In this document: positions 28,406 to 37,399 of the stretch, piece by piece
Numbering within the stretch: position 1 is the first letter of the stretch
Layout of the letters: each line of letters begins with the position of its first letter
Assembly (NCBI RefSeq): GCF_001593385.1
Contig: NZ_LUVZ01000002.1
Location: 102,055-166,054 of the forward strand
From: Chryseobacterium cucumeris
GTDB taxonomy: Bacteria > Bacteroidota > Bacteroidia > Flavobacteriales > Weeksellaceae
Length of the DNA stretch: 64,000 nt
Direction: 5' to 3'
The notes under the pieces: model-generated
The model's database searches: none
The model's input: the letters and a program-made list of their open reading frames with translations, nothing else
Told to the model about the DNA's origin: nothing
Position numbers and translations under genes: made by a program

Positions 28406-28534
28406 AGTATAAATTATGAATGAAAATCATAATAAATATTTCACAGGGTATTTGTTTTAGTTCTTTTTTAATCTGTGTATTTGATGGTATTAGCCAGCAG
28501 TCATTTAAAAAGTAGTATATTACTCATTAATGTC

Positions 28535-28736
28535 CGACTTAGGAATCAGGAGCGTTAAGAAAATTTGAATGTAATCCGTTAAAAAATTTCCACTGTCTGA
28601 GCATGGGACTTGTTCAGAACCGAAGCAGAACCGAATGATCCATGCGAGTTTGGAAATTTTAGGAGTACATTCCAATTTTTAGCGGATGATTCCCGTCTTG
28701 AACTTTTGCATACTTTTGTTTCAAGACAAAAGTATA
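28535..28736. repeat. Structured repeat family, copy 2
   Basis: 202 bp, almost identical to copy 1. The main inverted repeat is 28567-28606 with 28640-28673: GAATGTAATCC / GGAGTACATTC, AAATTTCCA / TGGAAATTT and GCATGG / CCATGC pair in the correct order around a loop of about 33 bases holding two AGAACCGA units. Confidence 0.9.
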
Positions 28737-28854
28737 GATGAAAATCATATTAAATATTTCCCAAGTTATTGTTTTACTTCTTTTTTGTATATGTCACTTA
28801 TTTATTCATGGTATTAACCGCCAGTCATTTAAAAAGTAGTATGTACTAATGTAT

Positions 28855-29077
28855 GACTTAGGAATCAGGAGCGTTAAGAAAATTTCAATGTAATCCGTTA
28901 AAAAATTTCCACTGTCTGAGCATGGGACTTGCTCGGAACCGAAGCGGAACCGGATGATCCATGCGAGTTTGGAAATTTTAGGAGTACATTCCAATTTTTA
29001 GCGGATGATTCCCGTCTTGAACTTTTGTATACTTTTGTTTGACTACTTCGAATCTTCGATTTCAAGGCAAAAGTATA
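28855..29077. repeat. Structured repeat family, copy 3
   Basis: Same unit with about 20 extra bases inserted in the loop of the terminal hairpin (29041-29060), leaving the stem arms intact, and a few substitutions (GCTCGG for GTTCAG). It ends 92 bases before purB. Confidence 0.9.
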
Positions 29078-29136
29078 AGTAAAAATAATGAATGAAAATC
29101 ATCCAAACTGGATTTTCAACTCTCACTGAAAAACCG

Positions 29137-29144
29137 TATTTTTG
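29137..29144 (+). promoter_or_regulatory. Promoter -7 box for purB
   Basis: TATTTTTG matches TAnnTTTG 24 bases before the purB ATG, just downstream of repeat copy 3; -33 unclear. Confidence 0.5.
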
Positions 29145-29168
29145 TACATCTAAAAAGTAAAAGAACGA

Positions 29169-30596
29169 ATGAATTCCTACAAAAATCCATTGGAAGAGCG
29201 CTACTCCAGTGAAGAAATGTTATTTAACTTCTCACACAATAACAAATTCCAGAATTGGAGAAAGCTTTGGATAGCTCTTGCTGAAATCGAAAAAGACCTT
29301 GGACTTGAAATTACAGACGAGCAGATCGCTGAGTTAAAAGCTAATGCTGAAAACATCGATTATGAGAAAGCAGCAGAGTATGAAAAAAAATTCCGTCATG
29401 ATGTAATGGCTCACGTTCACGCTTATGGGGATGTGGCGCCTTCAGCAAAAGGAATTATCCACCTGGGAGCTACTTCGGCTTTTGTAGGAGACAATACAGA
29501 CTTAATCCAAATCCGTGACGGACTTTTAATCTTAAAGAAAAAGTTGGTTAACGTAATGAAGAACTTAGCAGACTTTGCTATTCAGTATAAAGATCTTCCA
29601 ACTTTAGGGTTTACACACTTCCAGCCGGCTCAGCTGACAACAGTTGGAAAAAGAGCTACACTTTGGTTACAGAGTTTGGTTCTTGACATCGAAGAACTGG
29701 ATTTCTTCCTTGAAACCCTTCGTTTCAGAGGAGTAAAAGGAACTACAGGAACTGCTGCAAGTTTCCTTGAATTGTTCAACGGAGACTATTCCAAAGTAAA
29801 ACACCTAGATAAAGAACTTTCAAAAAGATTCGGCTTCGATAAAGTTTTCGGAGTTTCCGGACAGACTTACGATAGAAAAATTGATGCTAAAGTGGTTGCT
29901 TTATTAGGCAATATTGCACAATCTGCACATAAATTCACAAACGATTTACGTTTACTTCAAAACCTTAAGGAAATTGAAGAACCATTCGAGAAAAACCAGA
30001 TCGGTTCATCGGCAATGGCGTACAAGCGTAACCCAATGAGAAGCGAAAGAATCGGAGCATTGGCAAAATATGTAATGTCTCTGACAACAAGTTCTGCAAT
30101 GGTAGCTTCTACACAATGGTTTGAAAGAACATTGGATGACTCTGCGAATAAGAGATTAACCATTCCTCAGGCGTTTTTAGCCGTGGATGCTATTCTTTTG
30201 ATCTGGAACAATATTCTGAACGGAATCGTTGTTTATCCAAACAGAATCAACAAGCACATTATGGAAGAGCTTCCTTTCATGGCGACAGAATATATCATCA
30301 TGGAAGAAGTAAAAGCAGGTGGTGACCGTCAGGAAATCCACGAGGTGATCAGAGTTCACTCTATGGAAGCTTCCAAGAAAGTGAAAGAGGAAGGAAAAGA
30401 AAACGACCTTATCGAAAGAATCCTGAATGATAACTCTTTAAAACTAGACAAATCAAAACTGAAAGAAGTTTTAGATCCTAAAAACTTTATCGGGTTCGCG
30501 CCGATCCAGACGGAAGAATTCGTCAAGAACGAGGTACAGCCGATTATAGACCAAAACAAAGACTTAATAGGATTGGAAGCTGATCTTAAAGTATAA
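29169..30596 (+). CDS. purB: Adenylosuccinate lyase
   Basis: A 475-residue fumarase/aspartase-superfamily lyase that acts twice in purine synthesis, releasing fumarate from SAICAR and from adenylosuccinate. Visible features are DVMAHVHAYGDVAPSAKG and HLGATSAFVGDNTDL, the catalytic-His segment GFTHFQPAQLTTVGKR, and the signature loop GSSAMAYKRNPMRSE with the catalytic Ser. Length fits the longer Bacteroidota/eukaryote-like form. It is monocistronic, ending at a strong terminator. purL lies 2.3 kb downstream but in a separate unit. Confidence 0.95.
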   Translation: MNSYKNPLEERYSSEEMLFNFSHNNKFQNWRKLWIALAEIEKDLGLEITDEQIAELKANAENIDYEKAAEYEKKFRHDVMAHVHAYGDVAPSAKGIIHLGATSAFVGDNTDLIQIRDGLLILKKKLVNVMKNLADFAIQYKDLPTLGFTHFQPAQLTTVGKRATLWLQSLVLDIEELDFFLETLRFRGVKGTTGTAASFLELFNGDYSKVKHLDKELSKRFGFDKVFGVSGQTYDRKIDAKVVALLGNIAQSAHKFTNDLRLLQNLKEIEEPFEKNQIGSSAMAYKRNPMRSERIGALAKYVMSLTTSSAMVASTQWFERTLDDSANKRLTIPQAFLAVDAILLIWNNILNGIVVYPNRINKHIMEELPFMATEYIIMEEVKAGGDRQEIHEVIRVHSMEASKKVKEEGKENDLIERILNDNSLKLDKSKLKEVLDPKNFIGFAPIQTEEFVKNEVQPIIDQNKDLIGLEADLKV

Positions 30597-30600
30597 AACA

Positions 30601-30630
30601 ATATGCAGTCTTTTGGGCTGCATATTTTAT
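30601..30630 (+). terminator. Intrinsic terminator of purB
   Basis: ATATGCAG and CTGCATAT arms around a 9-base loop, followed by a T-rich tract, 4 bases after the purB stop. Confidence 0.75.
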
Positions 30631-30647
30631 TTCCCACTCCAGGTAAT

Positions 30648-31619
30648 ATGAAAAAACTACTATTAACCATTCTTTTAACACCAATCCTTTCTTTTTCTCA
30701 GACTAAAGAAGATTTACATTATTTTAAATCCAAAGATTCATTAGTAGGAGTAAAAGATAAAGCAGGAAAAATAATTGTTCCTGCACAGTTCAAAGTCTTT
30801 TCATTCCTAAAAGATGGAGATCCTGTAGAAGGAGAAACCATTCTTTTTGATGGAAGCAAAGAAGGCGAAAAACCGGAGAAAAATGCATGGGGCTATGTGT
30901 ATGACAGAAATGGGAAATTCCTGTATCAGCCTTTCCTTTATGACAATGGAGCAGATTATTTCTCTGAAGGACTGAGAAGATTGGTTAAAAATGGTAAAGT
31001 AGGATTTGCAGACCGAAACGGAAAGATCATTATTGAAGCTGAGCATGATTTTGCATCCCCCTTTAATTATGGATATGCTGCATTTTGTGATGGTTGCGAC
31101 TGGGAAAAAACAAATGACGAGCACAGATCCATTGTAGGCGGAAAATGGGGTGTGATGAATGTCAAAGGAGAAACTGTTCAGCCAGTTGCAAAACAGTCTG
31201 GAAATGATGTTGAAATAGACGGAAAATACTACCCAAATCCGTTTCAGTACAATGAAAAGGAGAAGAATATCCTTCAGTTCTTTGAAAAACAGAAGAAAAA
31301 GCTTTCAGATCTTTATTATGTGAACTTTTATAATAAACTGTCTGAAAAAGAAAAGAATCTGTTTTTTGAAATTGTGGAAAGACCAAAAGAAAACTTTCCG
31401 TATTATCAGGTGAATACCTATAATCACAAGAAGAAAGATTTGGATATGCTTTACCGTTTCAAATTCCTGGTTTCAGAAGATGGTAAAACATTTTATGCCA
31501 TTGAGGATTTTAATGAAAAGAAAGTTCCTTTTGAAAACTGGCTGAAAGAAGAAATAAAAAATGCAGAAGACTTTCAGAAAGAACATAAGGATAATCCGAA
31601 TAAATTTATCAATAAATAA
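30648..31619 (+). CDS. Exported WG-repeat protein
   Basis: The ATG at 30648 gives a signal peptide (MKKLLLTILLTPILSFSQ); the longer frame starts inside the purB terminator. The 323-residue protein has WG-type beta-repeats: VGVKDKAGKIIVPAQFKVF, WGYVYDRNGKFLYQP, VGFADRNGKIIIEAEHDFA, and KWGVMNVKGETVQPV. The C-terminal half is charged and helical. WG-repeat proteins are secreted or surface proteins of generally unknown role. No direct link with the purine genes is visible. Confidence 0.8.
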   Translation: MKKLLLTILLTPILSFSQTKEDLHYFKSKDSLVGVKDKAGKIIVPAQFKVFSFLKDGDPVEGETILFDGSKEGEKPEKNAWGYVYDRNGKFLYQPFLYDNGADYFSEGLRRLVKNGKVGFADRNGKIIIEAEHDFASPFNYGYAAFCDGCDWEKTNDEHRSIVGGKWGVMNVKGETVQPVAKQSGNDVEIDGKYYPNPFQYNEKEKNILQFFEKQKKKLSDLYYVNFYNKLSEKEKNLFFEIVERPKENFPYYQVNTYNHKKKDLDMLYRFKFLVSEDGKTFYAIEDFNEKKVPFENWLKEEIKNAEDFQKEHKDNPNKFINK

Positions 31620-31647
31620 TATAAAATTGGAAATTCGGCAGTTCAAA

Positions 31648-31681
31648 TTTGAAGAACATATGACTTATTCCTTTAAATTTG
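31648..31681 (+). promoter_or_regulatory. Promoter of the nuclease/purL unit
   Basis: TTTG at 31648-31651, 22 bases, then TAAATTTG at 31674-31681: a good match to TTG-N17-23-TAnnTTTG. It probably was the original purL promoter before the nuclease gene was inserted. Confidence 0.6.
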
Positions 31682-31775
31682 TACAGAATAATGATTGGGG
31701 AGAAAATCTCTTTCAAAAATTTCCAATATAGATGGGTTTAAAGAAAAAAACTTTAACTCAGAAAAAGTAAAAAAG

Positions 31776-31811
31776 AAAAATAAATCTAATATTAAAAATC
31801 TGACATCTAAT
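31776..31811 (+). repeat. 36 bp direct repeat, left copy
   Basis: Identical over 36 bases to 32844-32879, ending CTGACATCTAAT. After it, the sequence still resembles the other copy for about 11 bases. It immediately precedes the DUF1016 gene. Confidence 0.9.
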
Positions 31812-31819
31812 TTTTAATA

Positions 31820-32851
31820 ATGTTACAGAATCAAAATCATCAACAATTAATGGCCGATCTTAAGGAGCTGGTAGACAAGACAAGAAGTCAGGTCGCTGCT
31901 CAGGTAAACTCGGCAATGGTGGTTTTGTACTGGGAAATAGGAAAAAGAATAAATGAAGATGTTTTAGATAATAAGAGAGCAGAGTATGGTAAAGAAGTTA
32001 TTGTACAAATCTCTCAACAACTTACGTTAGAATTTGGAAATTCATTTTCTGAAAAAAATATCCGAAAAATGATGCAGTTTGCGTCTGTTTTTAGTGATTT
32101 TAATATTGTCGCATCAGCGATGCGACAATTATCATGGACTCACTTTCTGCTTCTCATTCCTATTTCACAAGATACTAAAAGAAACTTTTATCTTGAAGTT
32201 TGTAAAATTGAAAATTGGAGTGTCAGAGTCTTAAGAGAGAAAATCAATTCTCTGCTTTTTGAACGAACAGCAATAAGCAAAAAGCCTGAGGAAATAATAG
32301 ATAAAGAACTGAAAAAATGGTCTGAAAATAATATTTTAAACCCTGATTTGGTTTTTAAAGATCCCTATTTTCTTGATTTTTTGGAATTGAAAGATACATT
32401 TTCTGAAAAAGATTTAGAAGAAGCCATTATCGTGGAACTTCAAAAATTCATTTCTGAGTTGGGAAGTGATTTTGCATTTCTTTCAAGACAAAAAAGAATC
32501 ACAATAGATAATAGAGACTACTACCTAGATTTGCTTTTCTATCATAGGAAACTAAAATCTTTAGTCGTTATCGAACTGAAATTAGGTGAATTTGAAGCCA
32601 GCCATAAAGGGCAGATGGAGCTTTATCTCTCATACCTTAATAAATATGAAAAAGTAGAAGGTGAAAACCCTCCCATTGGTTTAATCCTTTGTTCCGGGAA
32701 AAATTCCGAACATATAGAACTCATGAATCTGGAAGGGGATAATATAAAAGTAGCAGAATATTTACTTATCTTACCTTCAGAAAAAGTTTTGCTTGAAAAA
32801 TTGCATCGTTCAATAGAGATAGCAAGAAATAAATTTGAAAATAAAAAATAA
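31820..32851 (+). CDS. DUF1016/PDDEXK nuclease family protein (YhcG-like)
   Basis: A 343-residue protein with the DUF1016 N-terminal helical region (AQVNSAMVVLYWEIGKRINE, SEKNIRKMMQFASVF, QLSWTHFLLLIPI) and a C-terminal PD-(D/E)XK domain: RDYYLDLLFYHRKLKSLVVIELK, then GQMELYLSYLNKYE. The D...E-x-K pattern suggests an active nuclease. Known relatives occur as solitary genes and are discussed with restriction/defence functions, but the target is unclear. The gene is embedded between exact 36 bp direct repeats in the purL leader, suggesting recent insertion. Confidence 0.88.
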   Translation: MLQNQNHQQLMADLKELVDKTRSQVAAQVNSAMVVLYWEIGKRINEDVLDNKRAEYGKEVIVQISQQLTLEFGNSFSEKNIRKMMQFASVFSDFNIVASAMRQLSWTHFLLLIPISQDTKRNFYLEVCKIENWSVRVLREKINSLLFERTAISKKPEEIIDKELKKWSENNILNPDLVFKDPYFLDFLELKDTFSEKDLEEAIIVELQKFISELGSDFAFLSRQKRITIDNRDYYLDLLFYHRKLKSLVVIELKLGEFEASHKGQMELYLSYLNKYEKVEGENPPIGLILCSGKNSEHIELMNLEGDNIKVAEYLLILPSEKVLLEKLHRSIEIARNKFENKK

Positions 32852-32879
32852 ATCTAATATTAAAAATCTGACATCTAAT
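32844..32879 (+). repeat. 36 bp direct repeat, right copy (purL leader)
   Basis: Identical to 31776-31811. It overlaps the end of the DUF1016 gene and runs into the purL start (ATG at 32878). The left copy has ATT where the purL ATG is. Confidence 0.9.
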
Positions 32880-35800
32880 GTCTAATAACAAAAGAATTTT
32901 CGTAGAAAAAAGAGGAATTTTCGATGTTGAAAGTCCAAAAATTTTTGATGAAGTAAAAGCGGTTGTCCCGGCAGTTCAAAGTGTGAAAGTATACAATGTA
33001 TATGATATTTTCAATCTGAACGACGGAGAATTTGAAAAAGTGGTAAACAACACTTTCGTAGACCCTGTTACTGATATTTTACATACAGAAAACCCTGCAA
33101 AGGCTATTCATTTCGGGATGGAATTTTTGCCGGGACAGTATGATCAGAGAGCAGATTCTGCACAGCAGTGTATCGCTTTGCTGACTGAAAATGAAAAATC
33201 AAAAGTAAGAAGTGGTAAGCTGATCGAATTTGAAGGAGTTTCTGAAGCGGATTTGGTTAAAATCAAAGACCTTTTGATCAACAAAGTGGAATCTCAGGAA
33301 AAGGACTTATCTATTCTGGATATTCCTGCAGAGGAAACCCCATCAAAAGTAATCATCCACGAAAACTTCATCAATTTCAATGATGCAGAACTTGAGAACT
33401 TCTATAACAGCCACGGTTTTGCATTAGGATTGGATGACCTGAAATTCATTCAGGAATACTTCAAAACTGAAGAAAGAAATCCTACGGAAACAGAATTAAA
33501 AGTATTAGACACCTATTGGAGTGACCACTGTCGTCACACGACATTCGAAACAGAATTGTCAGATATTCAGTTTGAAGGTCAGTTCAAACACACATTGGAA
33601 ACTATTTTCAATGATTATATCGAGAAAAGAAAATTCTTAGGCCGTGAGCTGAAGCCAATTTCCTTAATGGACCTGGCAACAGTATGCGGTAAATATTTCC
33701 ATAAAACAGGGAATCTTGATAACCTTGTTATTTCTGATGAGATCAATGCATGTACCATTCAGATCGAAGCAGAATATGACGGTAAAAAAGAACCTTGGTA
33801 TTTATTATTCAAAAACGAAACGCACAATCACCCTACGGAAATTGAACCTTTCGGTGGAGCATCTACTTGTTTAGGAGGGGCAATCAGAGATCCATTATCC
33901 GGAAGATCTTTCGTTTTCCAGGCGATGAGATTAACGGGAGCTGCAGACGTTTTGGAATCTGTTGACAAAACTTTACCAGGGAAACTCCCTCAGAAAACCA
34001 TTACCAAACAGGCTGCCAACGGATATTCATCTTATGGTAACCAGATCGGTCTTGCCACTACTATGGTTTCTGAAATCTATGACGAAGGCTATAAAGCTAA
34101 AAGAATGGAAGTTGGTTTCGTAACCGGAGCCGTTCCTGTAGATTGGGTAAGACGTGAGAAGCCTGAAAACGGTGATTCAATCATTATCTTAGGAGGAGCA
34201 ACAGGCCGTGACGGAGTAGGAGGAGCAAGCGGAAGTTCGAAAGAGCAGGACGAGACTTCTATCCACACGATGAGTTCTGAAGTTCAGAAAGGAAATGCTG
34301 TAGAAGAGCGTAAAATTCAGAGATTATTCAGAAATCCTGAGGTAACAAAGCTGATCAAAAAATCAAACGACTTCGGAGCAGGAGGAGTTTCTGTGGCAAT
34401 TGGTGAAATTGCAGACTCTTTAGAAGTAAACCTTGATGTATTACCATTAAAATATGAAGGATTAAACGGAACCGAGCTGGCTATTTCCGAATCTCAGGAA
34501 AGAATGGCAGTGGTAGTTGATCCTCAGGATAAAGAAAAATTCATTAAATTCTGTGAAGCAGAAAACATTGTTGCGGTAGAAGTAGCAAAAGTAACAGATT
34601 CCGGAAGAATGCAGATGTTCTGGAAAGGAGATAAAATTGTAGATCTTTCAAGAGCTTTCTTAGATACCAACGGATGTTCAAAATCTCAGGAAGTGAAGAT
34701 CACTCATCTTGAAGAAGTAAAAGAAGAAACAAAAGCTTTCACAGCAGAAAACTTCCTGAACATCTTAAAAGATAAAAACGTAGCTTCCCAAAAAGGACTA
34801 TTGGAAATGTTCGACTCTTCAATTGGAGCCACTACAGTAGCAATGCCTTTAGGTGGAAAATACCAGCAGACCCTGATGGAAGGAAGTGTGCAGACACTGC
34901 CGATCTTAGGAGCAAAAGATATAAAAACCGTTTCTCTGGCAAGCTGGGGATTCGATGCTGAAATCTCAAAACAAAACTCCCTGTTAGGATCATCTTACGC
35001 CGTAGTAGAGAGTGTAGCGAAGATTGTAGCGATGGGAGGCGATTATAAAAACATCCGACTAAGCTTCCAGGAATATTTTGAAAAATTGGGACAGAACCCT
35101 GAAAAATGGGGTAAACCTTTGGCTTCACTTTTAGGAGCTTACGATGCACAAATCAATTTAGGTCTTGCGGCGATCGGAGGAAAAGATTCCATGAGCGGAA
35201 CGTATCAGGATCTGAATGTTCCGCCAACCCTGATTTCTTTTGCATGTGCTAACGGAGACAAAGAAAATATCATTTCTCCTGAATTGAAAAACGCAGGAAA
35301 CAAATTATATTTCTTCAATCATATTGCTCAGGAAAACGGACTTCCAAACTATAATGCTTTAAAAGAAGTTTTTGAATTCATTTTTGAAAACATCAAAGCA
35401 GGAAAAATTGTTTCTGTGAAAACAGTAAAAGAAGGAGGTTTGGCAGTAGCTTTAGCAAAAATGAGCTTCGGTAACAGATTAGGAGCTGAAATCAATGCTG
35501 ATGAAGCTGTTTTATTAGCTAAAAATATCGGTAGCTTAATCATTGAAGCTAAAGAAGAATTAAGCTCAGCAGCTCTTCAATTGATCGGAGAAGTAAAAGA
35601 CTCAGGTGCTGTAAAAATCAATGGTATTGAATCAAACATCACAGATCTTGTAGCTGCTAATACCAATACTTTCGAGAACCTTTTCCCGACAGTAGAAAAA
35701 GAAAAGATTACGGTTGAAATTGATGAAAAATCAAACTCAATCCATCCAAGAAATATCATCATCAAAAAACACGGAATCGCACAGCCTAAAGTTTTTGCTC

Positions 35801-36573
35801 CGGTATTCCCGGGAACCAACTGTGAGTATGACACGCTGAATGCATTCCAGAAAGAAGGCGCTGTAGTAAGCAGTTTACCTTTAATCAATATCAATCACCA
35901 GTTATTGGATGAAAGCATTGATGCATGGGTAGAAGAGATCAGAACATCTCAGATTCTGGCATTCTCAGGAGGTTTCTCTGCGGGTGATGAACCGGATGGT
36001 TCTGCAAAATTTATCGTTAACGTTCTGAAAAACGAAAAAATGAAAAATGCAGTACACGAATTATTAGACAGAGATGGAATGATTATCGGGATCTGTAACG
36101 GATTCCAGGCATTGGTGAAATCAGGATTGTTACCTTACGGAAGAATCAAAGATCTGGATGAAAACTCTCCAACATTAGCTCATAATGCTATCAGAAGACA
36201 TATCTCTCAGATGGTTACTGTAAAAGTAGTGAATGACGAAAGCCCTTGGTTAAAAGGAATGAAAGGACAAACTTTCACTATTCCGATTTCCCACGGAGAA
36301 GGACGTTTCATGGCTTCAGAAGAAGAGATTAAGAAATTGTATGAAAACGGGCAGATTGCAACTCAGTACATTGATCTTGATGGAAACATTGCCCACGGAA
36401 TGCCATTCAACCCTAATAATTCATTATTCGGAATTGAAGGAATTACCAGCCCATGTGGAAAGATCTATGGAAGAATGGGCCATCCGGAGCGTTTTGCAGA
36501 CGGTCTCATGAAGAATATACCAACCGCGAATTATCACAACATATTCAAAAACGGTGTTGAATACTTCAAATAA
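32878..36573 (+). CDS. purL: Phosphoribosylformylglycinamidine synthase, large single-chain form
   Basis: A 1231-residue FGAM synthase: purine biosynthesis step 4, converting FGAR, glutamine and ATP to FGAM. Segments in order are the N-terminal PurS-like domain, linker with YWSDHCRHTTFETEL, the ATP/substrate region FKNETHNHPTEIEPFGGAST with GGAIRDPLSGRS, the second AIRS-like half (AIGGKDSMSGTY), and the C-terminal glutaminase (PGTNCEYDT, GICNGFQAL with the catalytic Cys, SHGEGRF). It starts at the end of the right direct repeat; the barstar-like gene follows 13 bases after its stop. Confidence 0.95.
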   Translation: MSNNKRIFVEKRGIFDVESPKIFDEVKAVVPAVQSVKVYNVYDIFNLNDGEFEKVVNNTFVDPVTDILHTENPAKAIHFGMEFLPGQYDQRADSAQQCIALLTENEKSKVRSGKLIEFEGVSEADLVKIKDLLINKVESQEKDLSILDIPAEETPSKVIIHENFINFNDAELENFYNSHGFALGLDDLKFIQEYFKTEERNPTETELKVLDTYWSDHCRHTTFETELSDIQFEGQFKHTLETIFNDYIEKRKFLGRELKPISLMDLATVCGKYFHKTGNLDNLVISDEINACTIQIEAEYDGKKEPWYLLFKNETHNHPTEIEPFGGASTCLGGAIRDPLSGRSFVFQAMRLTGAADVLESVDKTLPGKLPQKTITKQAANGYSSYGNQIGLATTMVSEIYDEGYKAKRMEVGFVTGAVPVDWVRREKPENGDSIIILGGATGRDGVGGASGSSKEQDETSIHTMSSEVQKGNAVEERKIQRLFRNPEVTKLIKKSNDFGAGGVSVAIGEIADSLEVNLDVLPLKYEGLNGTELAISESQERMAVVVDPQDKEKFIKFCEAENIVAVEVAKVTDSGRMQMFWKGDKIVDLSRAFLDTNGCSKSQEVKITHLEEVKEETKAFTAENFLNILKDKNVASQKGLLEMFDSSIGATTVAMPLGGKYQQTLMEGSVQTLPILGAKDIKTVSLASWGFDAEISKQNSLLGSSYAVVESVAKIVAMGGDYKNIRLSFQEYFEKLGQNPEKWGKPLASLLGAYDAQINLGLAAIGGKDSMSGTYQDLNVPPTLISFACANGDKENIISPELKNAGNKLYFFNHIAQENGLPNYNALKEVFEFIFENIKAGKIVSVKTVKEGGLAVALAKMSFGNRLGAEINADEAVLLAKNIGSLIIEAKEELSSAALQLIGEVKDSGAVKINGIESNITDLVAANTNTFENLFPTVEKEKITVEIDEKSNSIHPRNIIIKKHGIAQPKVFAPVFPGTNCEYDTLNAFQKEGAVVSSLPLININHQLLDESIDAWVEEIRTSQILAFSGGFSAGDEPDGSAKFIVNVLKNEKMKNAVHELLDRDGMIIGICNGFQALVKSGLLPYGRIKDLDENSPTLAHNAIRRHISQMVTVKVVNDESPWLKGMKGQTFTIPISHGEGRFMASEEEIKKLYENGQIATQYIDLDGNIAHGMPFNPNNSLFGIEGITSPCGKIYGRMGHPERFADGLMKNIPTANYHNIFKNGVEYFK

Positions 36574-36586
36574 TAATACAAGAAAA

Positions 36587-36967
36587 ATGATCGTCATCCA
36601 TGGCGGTCATTTTTCGTCTTTAGGAGGTTTCTACGAAGAAGCTTCCAACGTTCTCATGAAGGATACAGATTGGAAAGTAGGAACACTAGATGGCTTTGAT
36701 GATATTCTCTACGGAGGTTTCGGAGTGATTGAAGGCAAAGAAAAAATTGAAATCATCTGGAAAGAAGCAGAAAAGTCAAAAGAAGACTTAGGCTTTAAGG
36801 CTACCCGTGAATTCTATGAAAACAAGATCAGGCAGGGAAAACCCTTCAACACAGAGCTCATTCAGCAGAAATTAAATGAATTGACTGAAGGGAAAGGGCA
36901 GACGCTTTTTGAAATACTGGTGGAAATTATAGAATCACATACGAATATTACGCTGACATTAGAATGA
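36587..36967 (+). CDS. Barstar-like protein (ribonuclease inhibitor family)
   Basis: A 126-residue protein, start at 36587 (the longer frame overlaps purL). It has the barstar layout: MIVIHGGHFSSLGGFYEEA, then DWKVGTLDGFDDILYGGFG (barstar: D-W-x...L-D-A-L-x-D-x-L-x-G-G-F-G) and KIEIIWKEAEKSKEDLG, ending with IIESHTNITLTLE. Barstars bind and block barnase-like ribonucleases in the cytoplasm. There is no barnase-like gene nearby, so it is an orphan, perhaps guarding against foreign toxins or having another partner. Confidence 0.8.
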   Translation: MIVIHGGHFSSLGGFYEEASNVLMKDTDWKVGTLDGFDDILYGGFGVIEGKEKIEIIWKEAEKSKEDLGFKATREFYENKIRQGKPFNTELIQQKLNELTEGKGQTLFEILVEIIESHTNITLTLE

Positions 36968-37399
36968 TGTAATGAGTAATAAGTAATTTTGTTATATCAG
37001 CTTCATCCAATCAACTTGTTGATTCATTCTTTGCTTCCTTGGATAAACATACTCACAATAAAACCTTTGCGTCAAAAATTTAACTATTAAGAATAAAGAT
37101 TGTAAGAAAAGTTAAGATTCATCGCCGATGAATAGAAAATTCTGCTTCATAATAGCTTTAGCTGTTGCCTTAATAATTCTTTATTCCTTCAAAAATCTTA
37201 ATGGTTCAAATAAGTTTATTCAACCAGGGTACAAATTGGTCTATAGCTAAGTGAAACGCCCTTGCGAACGAAAACATAAAAAGTTAAACCATGAGCGTCT
37301 TTTGCGTTAAAAATCACACAAAATTGAGGAGAATTATTTCCCTTAAACGATTTTTTCTTAATACTTTTACTTCAACAAAACAGGAAACAATAAAGTTCA
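36968..37399. other. Intergenic region with one possible small ORF
   Basis: 432 bases between the barstar-like gene and the GDSL hydrolase. It contains the small ORF at 37128 and otherwise A+T-rich sequence with no clear terminator, repeat or RNA gene that I can see. Confidence 0.6.
37128..37250 (+). CDS. Possible small single-span membrane protein
   Basis: A 40-codon ORF (MNRKFCFIIALAVALIILYS...) with one strong hydrophobic segment at residues 5-20 and a short polar tail. The composition is protein-like, but there is no -7 box or conserved partner nearby, so it may be chance or a gene remnant. Confidence 0.3.
   Translation: MNRKFCFIIALAVALIILYSFKNLNGSNKFIQPGYKLVYS

Noticed and set aside
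28248..28430. Minus-strand ORFs within repeat copies 1 and 3 (also 28806-28994) as genes
   Set aside because: They are just open frames of the repeat unit; no start context, and copies differ by stops.
28204..29077. Tandem repeats considered as a CRISPR array
   Set aside because: Units are about 200 bp with spacers of about 120 bp that are themselves partly conserved, and no cas gene is near.
36554..36586. Longer start for the barstar-like gene overlapping purL
   Set aside because: The extra 11 residues do not fit the family; the ATG at 36587 begins exactly with the first strand.
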